Assembly (NCBI GenBank): GCA_964019055.1
Contig: OZ025219.1
Location: 5,909,868 to 5,973,867 of the forward strand
DNA from: Anthopleura xanthogrammica
Lineage: Eukaryota; Cnidaria; Anthozoa; Actiniaria; Actiniidae
Length of the DNA stretch: 64,000 nucleotides
Reading direction: 5' to 3'
Position 1 is the stretch's first letter. Each line of letters starts with the position of its first letter. Shown here one piece after another: positions 21,971-51,154 of the stretch. A model generated the notes under the pieces. The model was not told the origin of the DNA. It saw only the letters and a program-made list of their open reading frames with translations, and made no database searches. Both the position numbers and the translations under genes were made by a program.

Positions 21971-22849
21971 GGATCCTCAATTCTAATGTAATTGAGATGC
22001 AAGATAGAGTGCACCTTTTGTGGAAAGAGAAAACCAGACCGAACGAGAAAAAGAGAACAGAAGTGGGAAAGAAAACTTGAATTTTTTTTGGAGCCACATG
22101 TAGTGGTAAGAGGAAGGATGCTTCTGTTCCCAGGCTTGATCCGGCAAGTATATCAAGTGATAATTAAATTCAATAGATCTAATAGATCGCCTATTTCCTG
22201 CGATTACAAGTTGTTTTTATCAACATCGGATCTTGCTATCGATAAAACAATTACCAATTTTCATTCATCCTATACGCTCACCTTCTTGAAGCTTTGGGGG
22301 GATTTCTTTACAGCTTTTGCGAACTAGACTCTCTAGTACAAGTCGTACAACAGTTGTGAATGCTTTTATTTACTAATATCAGTGGATATAACTAGCGGTC
22401 ATATCTCAATAACAGCAAATCCAATAGGTGTTCTCATTTTGTCAAGTATCTTATTGGAAAATCAAAAAAATATATTACAAAACGAAAACAATTAATATCA
22501 ACATCGTCAGTCATTCACAGCCACTTTAAAGCGAAACACTGGGATTGCGAACCGCTGTGTCAGTCTTTAGAATGAAATTTAATTGTTTTCAGCGATATAT
22601 TTGATAGAGAGTGATAACTGTGGCATGGAATATTGACATTATAGTTGGCTGCTTTTGAATCAAAGGCTTTTAACCGACAAATGTCAAAAGCAAACACCAA
22701 TTTTGCCTTTATTACAGAAGATCTTAAACTTAAAATTTTCAACTTCAAATTTCATCAAAAATGCTACGAATAAAATAGGGTTCCCACAAACGAAAACTTT
22801 AATATCCTTTGTATAAAGTTCTTTCAATTTCTAAATTTAAAAGTTTTGA

Positions 22850-23130
22850 TTGCTAAGTTAACGTTTTCAATGCTGTATTTATTGAAATTATATGTCTTTT
22901 ATATATATATTTCAGTCATACTGGGTAAAATACCTTGTTTGGAAAGCTGTTTGGACAAAATAAATTTAATATCCAATATATCAAACAGAATAACAATCTG
23001 GCATGTGAATTTTATTATCTAATTTAATATAGTAATCAGTACCCTGGCCTTGGGTAGGTCAATGGATACTCGCCGTTCGTCGTTTGCCGTTAAAGGGACA
23101 ACCGTAATTAAGCGAGGGGAATAGTATTCT
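22850..23130. repeat. Dispersed repeat, copy 1 of two in window
   Basis: Highly similar to 50085-50345. Shared segments include CTTGTTTGGAAAGCTGTTTGG, AATATCCAATATATCAAACA and CAGTACCCTGGCCTTGGGTA. Both copies contain a (TA)n tract. Both lie outside coding exons. The type is unknown. Confidence 0.75.
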
Positions 23131-23423
23131 ATTCTCGTCTGTCTCACTGTACTCATATATGAGATATGGGAGTAGACCTGGCGGAGCTCTACAAAGAACC
23201 ACATCAAATATGGAGAGCAACCGCAGGTCGCGGGGAGTACAGCGAGACCACCAGTACTGTAAGTGCACTGATACCGTATGGCCTTAGAAGGTTGGAAGTA
23301 GAGTGATAGGATATGCTAATAGGTTTCTCATATATTCGCCACAGTGAGACCGCTGAGAATAGTAACGCGCGAGGTGTTAATGTATAAGTTTGACAGGCTT
23401 CGATGACTATAGACAATTAGCAC

Positions 23424-23537
23424 TTAATGACTGGTCCCGAGGGAAACAGTTAGTTTTGTTTCCCGAGAATCTCAATGTTTCTTCGGGGGAAACGAAACTA
23501 ACTGATTTCCTGAGGGATCAGTCATTAAGTGTTTTAT
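23424..23537. mobile_element. Fold-back element with CACTTAATGACTGG ends
   Basis: Imperfect palindrome: left CACTTAATGACTGGTCCCGA then GGGAAACAGTTAG; right CTAACTGATTTCC then GGGATCAGTCATTAAGTG. Length about 114 bp. It is non-coding. Confidence 0.7.
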
Positions 23538-23789
23538 TATATACTCTAGTCAAACGAAGAAAAATTTTCTCTCCATTTTGAAAATTTTTTATTTACAAAA
23601 AAAATTTATTCCCCTCTCACGCTTTGATCACGTGCATTTATTACCCGCGCGGGAGTTATTGAGATTTATTTCCCTCCACGTAATGTACTCTCGACCAATA
23701 AGAAAACGAGTTTGACTAGGATATATAATAATAAGTCAATAATTAACTGATGATATTAAAGAGTCAATTCTATGAATTCACAAAGGGAA

Positions 23790-23932
23790 CTGTAGTCCCG
23801 TATCCCGCTGCAAACCCTCACGATTCGCGAATCCCGACACCTCAAAAGCACGAAATCTCTCTCCCTCTCGTCATTGGGAATCCCGCTTCCCGCTCTGTCT
23901 TTTTGCTCGCATCCCGAATCTCGCTTTCAAAG
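23790..23932 (+). repeat. (A/T)TCCCG-rich low-complexity block
   Basis: Irregular repeats of ATCCCGC, AATCCCG and TTCCCGC. The same words resume right after the LINE poly(A) at 25243 (TAATCCCGCGTCCCGCC), so this block was one unit that the LINE split. Confidence 0.6.
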
Positions 23933-23934
23933 TT

Positions 23935-25241
23935 TGAGGACTATCTCAGTGCTCGTTCTCAAAGAGTTGTGATTGACGGTGTTGCTTCTTCCTGGGCTCC
24001 AGTCACTTCCGGAGTACCTCAGGCAGCATCTTAGGTCCCCTTCTCTTTGTCCTCTTTATCAACGATCTCCCTGACGTCATTCCTGAGGAAACCACAGCTG
24101 CTTTGTATGCTGACGACACTAAGATACTTCGCACAATTTCATCCAGTGGCGACTGTGAAGACCTACAACGCGCACTATCAAAGCTTATCAATTGGAGTTG
24201 CAACAACAACATGAAATTCAATGCGTCCAAATGTAAGCTTTTGACGGTGACGCGCAAGAAAAGCCCGATCTCACACGATTACCACCTCGGCCCTAATGCG
24301 ATCAAACGTACACAAGAGGAAAGAGATCTTGGAGTCATCTTCACCAGCAACCTCACATGGGAGAAACATATTCAAACCATCTCAGCAAAAGCCAACAAAC
24401 TACTTGGCCTACTGAAGAGAACGTGCCCACAACTCACTGACGTAAAATGTAGAAGAACACTCTACTTGGCGCACGTTAAATCACACCTCGTGTCTGCCTC
24501 AGAAGTATGGTCACCCAGCCATTCAAAGCTAAAAGAATTACTCGAGAGAATTCAAAGGCGAGCCACTAGATGGGTACTAAGAACTAATATCGGAGAGACA
24601 TCTTATAAAGAAAGATTAAAGGCTCTAGATTTACTTCCTCTCTGTTATGACAGAGAAATCAAGGACTTGACATCTTTCTACAAGTCATTGTATGGACAAA
24701 CATATCTTAATGTTCATAATTTTGTTAAGTTCTCAAACCATGGACGTACTCGTCTGACTCAAAACCCTTCCCTTGTTCTTGAGACACCTTTATGTAAGAC
24801 CAGCACATTTAAAGCGTCTTACTTTAATCGTATAATATGTCTCTGGAATACTATTTGTAAACAAGCATCTCCTAGCACTTTCTCTAGCCTTTCTAAGTTT
24901 AAATCATACCTAAGACTTAAGTACTCTTTACTTCTTAATGACATATTTGATGTAGATTTAACATGCACATGGTCTCTAGTACGCCAGTGTCCTTGTCACA
25001 GAGGATGTTAGTATTCTTTCTTAAGTTAGAATTCTTCCAGTTTAGTCTTAGTGTTATTTAGATTTGTACTATCAGTTTCAGATTTTATTCTACATTTCCT
25101 ATCCCTTTTCATTGTTATTTCAAAGGGAAGCGCCTAGCATGAGTTCCGTTCGCACTTTCCCCATTGGGTAGCATAGATAGTTTTTGTATTATTTTATTCT
25201 TATATGCCCAATAAATATGTTAAAAAAAAAAAAAAAAAAAA
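23935..25241 (+). mobile_element. 5'-truncated non-LTR retrotransposon with poly(A) tail
   Basis: The body begins in the reverse transcriptase (DYLSARSQRVVIDG at about 23940), includes the YADD active site (24103-24114) and the C-terminal region to a stop at 25009-25011, then a 3' UTR with AATAAA (25210) and about 22 A residues. A one-base loss near 24020 breaks the SGVPQ-GS-LGP motif: the first frame ends in AAS* while the rest continues in another frame. So the copy is dead. Clade CR1/Jockey-like by the tail region; not settled. It lies about 165 bp upstream of the TATA box of the poly(A) polymerase gene. Confidence 0.85.
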
Positions 25242-25404
25242 AGGCTAATCCCGCGTCCCGCCAAACCTTATGAATTGGGCTTCCTGTGGCAAAGTAAGCC
25301 AAGCGCATGCGCCGTTTTCAGAATCACTTTCTGCCATTTTTGTTTTGCTTTGGCTAACCGAGATTAGTTTTGTCTCGTGTTTGTAAAGCAGGCTATGTAG
25401 ATAA

Positions 25405-25412
25405 CTATAAAA
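25405..25412 (+). promoter_or_regulatory. TATA box of the poly(A) polymerase-like gene
   Basis: TATAAAAG about 57 bases before the first ATG, which would place transcription start near 25435. The spacing fits a short 5' UTR of roughly 27 bases. A canonical TATA element together with intact splice sites argues that the gene is expressed. Confidence 0.5.
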
Positions 25413-25461
25413 GGCCTTAAATGCTCCTCTTTTAGTATAAATTGTTGCTGTATCGTTTGCA

Positions 25462-44040
<18,579 letters not shown>

Positions 44041-45054
44041 TGCTGGATTATCATCTCTGATGATTGGTCCTGAGTCTGTATCCGTGTCACAGTCTACTGA
44101 TCTTCTGGGTGTGAACCTTGACTGCAACATGTGCTTCGCCCATCACATCCGCAACATTGTCAAGAACTGCTTATTCAAGCTTTACAACATGTTTAAGATA
44201 AGAAAGTGCTTAAATGAGGAGGCGGCAAAGGTCATGGTCCATGCTCTAATAACTTCGAAGCTGGACTACTGTAATTCCATCTTGTTTGGCCTACCTGACA
44301 GTACATTAAGAGGGTTGTCAACTGTACAGAAATGCGCTGCTCGACTGATAACAGGAATTCGGAAATATGATCACATAAGTCCTGAATTACGCAGGCTACA
44401 TTGGTTGCCAATAAGGAAGCGAATTGACTATAAGATCATTGTCTTAACATTCAAATGCATTAATGATATGGCTCCAGTATATCTGATGAACATGGTTAAG
44501 AAACGCTCCAATAAGAGAACCAGAGCTGATGGCAAGAACTTGCTCCTTATCCCTAGAGTTAAAAGGTCTACTTTTGGTGGGAGAAGTTTCACGTATGTAG
44601 CACCGACACTATGGAACCAGCTACCTGATGCTCTTCGCCTGGAGACGAACTTTGAACATTTTAAAAAACAATTAAAGACTTATTTATTTTCACGAAGCTA
44701 TAATTAAATTTTTTGTTTATTTTATTATTTTTATCTGATAAGCTATTTTTGTTTCACCAAATTCTAAGATTTTTATTTATTTATTTATTTGATATATTTA
44801 AGTATTTTGTATTTAGCGCCTTAGAGTATTGTATATAAGGCGCTATATAAATCTCTCTTATTATTATTATTATTATTATTATTGGGATCTGACACAAAAC
44901 GCATGAGAAAGGAGAATCCAAGTGAAACTGAAACTGCTCCCCAGGTATTGTGTGTATGTGTTAAAACTTAATGTAGTGCTAATTTTCCTTATCGTATGAC
45001 ACACCCTATAATTCTATTGTTACAACTAATGCGATAAATCCCATATTCAACTGT

Positions 45055-45515
45055 CTTACTCATTAGTATGCGTTAAACAGTGGCGATAACCTTCATTTAT
45101 CGCCACAAGCGATGATAACTAGTTATCGCCACTGTTTAAAGGGGCACTTGGATGAAAATCGATGAAAATTGGAAATGCCTTGAAACTTGGTTAAACTTAT
45201 CTATATGGCCCCAATAGTAGCCAAGCAACATATTTTCTTCACAGTCAAAATTTGCGGATAAAAACTATATAATTTTTTTAGCATCTAAATTGTGAGTAAA
45301 TGACGTCATTTACTCAACCCTATTGTTCTTTTAGTTTTTAAACCAAAATTTCTCAACTGCGAGTGGCTCCCAGGCTAAAATTTTTGCCAATCTGGTTTTC
45401 ATAATCATGATTGAGTCATATTATTTTTAAATACTTGAACTATTCGGACTTTCAAAATATGGGGCGTTTTCATCCAAGTGCCCCTTTAACTCATACTAAT
45501 TAGTGTGCGTGTAGC
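45055..45515. mobile_element. Nested pair: palindromic MITE split by a piggyBac-like MITE
   Basis: Outer element: ATTAGTATGCGTTAAACAGTGGCGATAACC-type arm and its inverse GGTTATCGCCACTG...TTAACTCATACTAAT; its right arm is interrupted at TTAA. Inner element 45136-45489 has ends TTAAAGGGGCACTTGGATGA and TCATCCAAGTGCCCCTTTAA with TTAA duplicated. So the inner element arrived later. The same inner element occurs at 51506-51859. Confidence 0.8.
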
Positions 45516-45819
45516 TTGAAATGCTGAAATACCCGACTAGCTTTAGTGACACTTGGAAATCGTTTCCTTTAAAAATGAGACAAACTTGAATTGCTAGAGT
45601 TAAAAAATTCTTGAATTTTTTAAATAAGCTTACCGTGCCTCGAACCTCGATCCCAACCTTACTAGCCCCTATTACTAACCATTACACTAGGAGATAATTC
45701 GTTGGTCAACATTGTTTTTTTGGAAGTTCTATATTAACGATTTCTCAATATGTTAATTTAACATGTCTAAGACGAAATCTTTATATTAATTTTTGCCAAC
45801 GGTCATACGATAAATTGGT

Positions 45820-45945
45820 CATGGAATGGCCACTCGTGTGATAAAGGATTTCAGTATCATCGATTGAGAAGCTTAAAGGCCACGAGTTTCACTCGTGATG
45901 ATAAATCCTTTATCACACTTTATCACCTTTATCACCCTTACATTC
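45820..45945. mobile_element. GC-centred fold-back palindrome
   Basis: Arms built from GTGTGATAAAGGATTT and AAATCCTTTATCACAC around CACGAGTTTCACTCGTG. It lies in the intron before the last detached exon of the poly(A) polymerase gene. Confidence 0.6.
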
Positions 45946-46377
45946 AGACCCTTCACTGGAATTGTACCATGATTATAATTATAGGAATTAATTAAGGACG
46001 ACTCTGCAAATATTGATACCAAGAATCTGTGCAAGTCAGAGGATGAAATTTAATTGAAGCACTAGCATCCCCTACTGATGTCGAGAAGGTTAGTTTAGAT
46101 GTTTTTCAGTGTCTAGTAAGTTTTAATTGTTAAAATTGCATTGCAGTTCAATTGTATGTAATAATAAAGTTGGCTTTGGATTTTCCAATCATGATTATGA
46201 AACACTCTGTCTGTGGATAACTTGGTGTTAAGTAAACCAACCTTCCCTAGATCTGCCCCAGCATTAACATAATTATGTATTAAATGTAGTATATTTAATA
46301 TCTCTTGACAGACACATTGAAACCTTGAATCCTCCAGAGGAACAGAGAAGAAGTTCAGATCAAAAGGATATTCCTAA

Positions 46378-46388
46378 TAATAATAATG

Positions 46389-46432
<44 letters not shown>

Positions 46433-46434
46433 TT
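46378..46434 (+). repeat. (AAT)n tract, tail of the antisense LINE
   Basis: About 18 AAT units. Read on the minus strand it is the (ATT)n tail that ends the LINE beginning at about 50.0 kb. Confidence 0.9.
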
Positions 46435-49400
46435 TATTTAGCCACAGTAAACTCATCAGGATTTACATAGCATCCGCACTTAAAATATTACTCATAATAA
46501 CTACTAAATAAAGCTTAATTCTAATATTCTAAAAATAACTAAATGAAAATATATAAATAAGTAAAACAGCTGCTTTCCATGAGTGCTGTGCAAAATTAGT
46601 ATAAAATTAGGAATTTAAAAAGTGACTGCAGCCTTGTCTAAATTTGTTCAAGGTATTTCCCTGCCGTATTTCAATTGGAAGGCTATAGGCCTTTCCGGAA
46701 TTCATGAGGGGACTGGGTCCGAGTGAAAATATTAATCTAATTAAGACTGAGATGATCCCCATCGCAAAAAAGATCACACTAATATTAGTATTATTACCGA
46801 ATTTGAGCATATTTGGGTGAATACATTCTCTCTTATTTTTACGATTTGTTTAAAACCTGTAAATCGGTCACTATTTGCCCAAACATTCTAAAACTTGGTA
46901 AGTTTGATAGATAAATATTTCTAGACTCGTTCCCAGAACCCTCATGAATTCCGGAAAGGCCTATTCCATAGCACTGCACCACTATAGCCAAAGCTGTTTT
47001 TTAGATAATTAGTGTGGGGCTTGGGAATAGCTAGTTTTCTTTCAGTGTCTCTCAGAGAATAGCTCGTTACGCTGCTACGGTCTATAAACATGGAGGGCAA
47101 GTAACCGGGAGTAAGATCATGCAGTGATTTATAAACCATAACAGCTTTTTGAAATTTGCGCTGGAAATCAAGTTTCTTCCAGCCAAGCTTCTCAAAGAGA
47201 TAATCAGCATTAGTATCGTAACTAGAAGACGTTGATACCCTCGCTGCACGATTTTGTAATTTTTGAAGTTTGTCAGCGAGAGTTTTGTTACAATTATCCT
47301 AAACGACGCAACAATAATCGAAATGTGGTCGGACTAAAGAATTGAAAATAAACTGCAGTGTCGTATTGGGAACAAATGGTCTTAAACGTTTTAGGGCTCC
47401 AATGCCGGAGGCAATTTTTTTGGATAACTTATCAATATGTACATTCAAAGACAGGTTCTCGTCGATGTGTACACCGAGTGACTTTGTATGAGAAACCTGA
47501 TCGATAGGGAATCCATCAATTGCTAGAGTTGGGGCCGACTGAAATGTATTTATTCTTTGTCTTGACCCGATTAACATGAATTCTGTCTTTGATTGGTTTA
47601 ATGTAAGCTTATTTGCAATTAGCCATTGATTAACACTCGCAAGGTCTTGATTAAGGTTATGATTTATATCATCAACACTATTACTTGCGAATGTTAAACT
47701 AGTGTCGTCTGCATACATACGTGGCTTGGAATATGCGAGGCAATTTGGTAAATCATTTATATAAATTAAAAACAATAGTGGCCCCAAGATAGTTCCTTGA
47801 GGGATACCACAAAACAATGAACGGCTCTGAGATAAATGACCGTTCACGTAACATCTGATTACGTGCACTTAAATAAGACTTCAACCAATTACTCGCAATA
47901 CCTCTAATAATGCCGTATGCGTTTAATTTAGACACCATAATTCCATAGTCTATGGTGTCAATTGCCTTCTTGAGGTCTAAGAAAACCACAGCGTTAACAT
48001 TGCCGCAATCGATGTGTACGCCCAATTGTTGGTTGCCTCAAGAAGAGCGGTGAATGTGGAGTGGAGGCATCGAAACCCTGACTTTTAGATAGACAATTAT
48101 TAACTAGACGCTCTTGGAGCGTTCACTGGGTTGCCTGTGCAAGTATTCTAGGGCTCAATGATGAACATTCCAAGACTCGCCAAATCACAATACTAATCCT
48201 TACTTATTTCGCACAAAAGTTTTCCTTTCCTGTGGAGAACAACCTTTTTTCCTACTTTACTGGTACGACAACAGCTTTGATTATTCACCCACTCACAAAG
48301 AAGTCATATGGTTGTACCAAAGAAAATAAAGTTTCTGCAAATTTTTTAGTCCTGCTTGGTTCACGTTCAAGTCTTACAGCATGGCAGTGTTCACATCTTA
48401 CACTATTAAGCTTATAGTAAATAAACTTTGAATAACTGAACGAGACCTCAAGTCATTTACTGAGTCTTTATTATCACCATTCTATACAGTTACAGATAAA
48501 TGCATAGCTTTCTCAAAGATATCACAGTGACTGAATGTATTCTCGAACGAATCATCGATTGTTTGATATACAAAGGCACTTGTCAACAGTGTGAGTTATA
48601 CGAATGATATTGTGCCCTGAAACATACAGCAATTCAATAGAATAATACCGATTATGACTACATAAATAAACAACGATTTCACCTTGAGTTTCAGTGAATT
48701 ACAGTTCTTATTTTCTGTGTTCTGACACATCTTGTCATCGATGCAAATATTCAACATGCCGTCTTGGCAGTTCGCTTTCTCGTAGATCACAATCTGCTCG
48801 TCTGACTTCAAATCAGTTCTTGTGGTAAGCTTCAAAGTTTTGTTTGTCAATTGTTTTGTAGTTTGTCTCCGTATAGTTTGTATTTGAGATTTGGCAAGAT
48901 CTAGATTGGCTAGTTTGGCTATAGATAGTTCTAAGATTCTCATAGTTTGCTCATAGTTCTCTCTTTGCGTACGTGGACCAACCCGTTCCAAAATCGCTCA
49001 ATTATATCTTATAGTAAGTAGTTTGAACGTACAGACAAAAAAGCAAAGGTAGGCCACATGCCTACAGACAAAATACCTCGATCACAAAAACCCTAAGTAG
49101 TTCTTTATCGACGAACCTCAAAGGAGGGATGCAATGGCGACCGAACAAAGACAAATACCTCGAGCTCATGCTCAATATCATGTCAACATTTATGGAATCA
49201 TAATTGAGAAAGACTGAAGACATTTGAGAAATAGACAACCCAAAACTCCATTGGACAGACAATTGCTATGGTTACGAGTTTCGTCCAATCATATTTTCCA
49301 ACGCCCGAAAAAGAAAAAAAACGGACCTCATTTTTAGACTGGGCTGCCCACAGGCAACCCAGTAATGAGAAAAGCATAGACTTAATCGTAAATTATCCTC

Positions 49401-50000
49401 TCAAAAACTTTCGCCACAGTCGCAACAATTGAAATAGGGCGATAGTTATTCAAATCCTTGCGCTCCCCTTGTTTAAACAATGGTATAACTTTTGCACATT
49501 TCCACTCTTTAGGAAATATACCTGTGTTTATGGAACTGTTAAAAATGAAACAAAGGGATTCCGCAATCAAGTCAGGACATTCACGAAGAATCCTATCAGA
49601 TATCTAATCTAAACCAGTTGCCTTAGATTTACTTAGTTTAGACAAAAGAGAAAGAACTTTGGAGGAATTTGTTGGCTTTCATTTAGTTGAAAACTAACTC
49701 TAACTTCTTGATGTGTAAGATAGTCCAAGGGAGAATGGCTATTTTCAGTGCAAGGTATTTCATCGGCAAGTTTAGGCCCAATACTGGCGAAATGATTATT
49801 AAAACGCTTCATATAATTCTTTAGAATCACAAATTGAAGAACTGTTCAGTTGGCTTTCCTTCATATGTGAGCTGTTTACTTTCCTTGAAAAAATCAACAA
49901 AATATGCTGTAAATGTCTTGAATGGTAAGCATCCATGTTGGAATTTAGCGAAAACCCGGGGAAAAATCCTCGAATTAATGCAATGGTAAGCATCCATTTA
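46435..50000 (-). mobile_element. Non-LTR retrotransposon, decayed and interrupted
   Basis: Reading on the minus strand: 49830-49633 (FNNHFASIGPKLADEIP, the linker before the polymerase), 49570-49382 (PKEWKCAKVIPLFKQGE and NNYRPISIV, fingers), then a DNA-transposon insertion (48125-49363). After it come 48025-47753 (VVFLDLKKAIDTID, where the family usually has DxxKAFDTVD), 47868-47299 (GIPQGTILGPLLFLIYINDL and YADDTSL, active site) and 47139-46942 (LHDLTPGYLP, C-terminal tail), ending in (ATT)n. Frames are broken several times (for example around 47860), so it is inactive. Clade CR1/L2-like. Confidence 0.85.
48125..49363. mobile_element. DNA element with ACTGGGTTGCC ends, copy 2, nested in the LINE
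   Basis: Ends ACTGGGTTGCCTGTG and CACAGGCAACCCAGT; the interior matches 32202-33217 in inverted orientation. Minus-strand frame 48991-48596 (131 codons) has a basic/Gln-rich middle and a C-terminal hydrophobic segment (LFIYVVIIGIILLNCCMF). No known domain is recognised. The LINE reading frame region is contiguous on both sides, which defines the borders well even though no target duplication is visible. Confidence 0.7.
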
Positions 50001-50084
50001 CGCAAATTTTACCCTGACCTCGAGCTTGCGCTGGGATCATAAGGGATTGTGGGAAGACTACGGAAAGGAGCATTGCTAAGTTAA

Positions 50085-50345
50085 CGTTAATTTATCAATG
50101 CTTCATTTATTGAAATTATATGTCATATATATATATATATTTCAGTCAGACAATAAATATAACTTGTTTGGAAAGCTGTTTGGAAAAAACAAATTTAATA
50201 TCCAATATATCAAACAATAACAATCTGGCATGTGAATTTTATTATCTAATTTAATATAATAATCAGTACCCTGGCCTTGGGTAGGTCCATGAATTCCTGC
50301 TCCGTCGTTTGCCGTTGAAAGGACAACCCTAATTAAGCGAGGGGA
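50085..50345. repeat. Dispersed repeat, copy 2
   Basis: Matches 22850-23130 (see there), same orientation, with a longer (TA)n tract. Confidence 0.75.
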
Positions 50346-50709
50346 ATAGTAGTACTATACGTCTCCAGTATCGCTGTTTCAGTTGTTTTACAATCTCCAC
50401 GTACTTTTTATAACTCGTTTAAAATTAAAAAAAAAATGCATTTTTCCATTCAAGATGTATACTAAGTGTACACGTGTACGGAATATGTTACTGTATATCT
50501 ATAGTAGTATGAAGTGCACTCGCTTCTTACCTAGCTCTGAGGTCGAGGGTTTGACATCATGCACATACCTACTGGGAACGAAGTTTGTCGGTTTTCGCTA
50601 AATTTCAAATCGATCTGTGAGTGACCTATGCTCTGACTTAGATCAGCCTAAACGTTTGAACAGGGTGGAGTATAACTAAAATTGATCTTTGAATTAGTTT
50701 ATTCATACA

Positions 50710-51046
50710 TACAGCTATTTCAAAAAAGATTGGTGAAGGTTTTGTTGCATGTTGCATATTGCATGTTGCATGTTGCATGTTGCATGTTGCATGTTGCATG
50801 TTGCATGTTGCATGTTGCTTACCAAGCTTGAAATGTATTATATTCGTATGTAAATAATGTCAGCACAGAAGAAAATATGCTGAAAAACCGGAAAAGCCTG
50901 CAAACAATTTGGGAAAATACCATATTGTTGTGACCTTAATTTTGCTGCTTGAATTCACATCATCCCTACTGCATTTCGGGCTTGGAATACCACATGCAAC
51001 ATAGAACAACAAAACTTTCACCAACCTTTTTTTTTAAATAGCTGTA
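50710..51046. mobile_element. MITE with internal GTTGCAT heptamer array
   Basis: Inverted ends CAGCTATTTCAAAAAAG...GGTGAAGGTTTTGTTG and CAACAAAACTTTCACC...TTTAAATAGCTG. Just inside the left end lie about ten GTTGCAT heptamers (50746-50817), expanded from the GTTGCA word present once in the inverted right end. An element with similar AGCTATTT ends is at 54365-54648. Confidence 0.75.
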
Positions 51047-51154
51047 TATTCTAAATATTATATAAGCTTTTTGATATGTCATCAATACATAATACCACAT
51101 CTTTCCTTTCCACCGTCTAAAGCATTTCTCTCTATAGGATCTCTCTCTCTCTCT

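Larger units (their letters stand above)
44885..46100 (+). pseudogene. Detached 3' exons of the poly(A) polymerase gene
   Basis: 44885-44944 continues the interrupted exon (GSDTKRMRKENPSETETAPQ) up to a donor GTATTG. It supplies the second basic cluster of the nuclear-localisation tail; the first (KRPSSPL) lies just before the LINE. A further exon 45985-46053 (ELIKDDSANIDTKNLCKSED, stop TAA) follows in phase. Downstream of that stop another frame stays open to GAGAAG|GTTAGT at about 46088, which suggests a small indel moved the stop. These pieces can be translated only if the LINE is spliced out, for which no suitable sites are evident. Confidence 0.6.
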
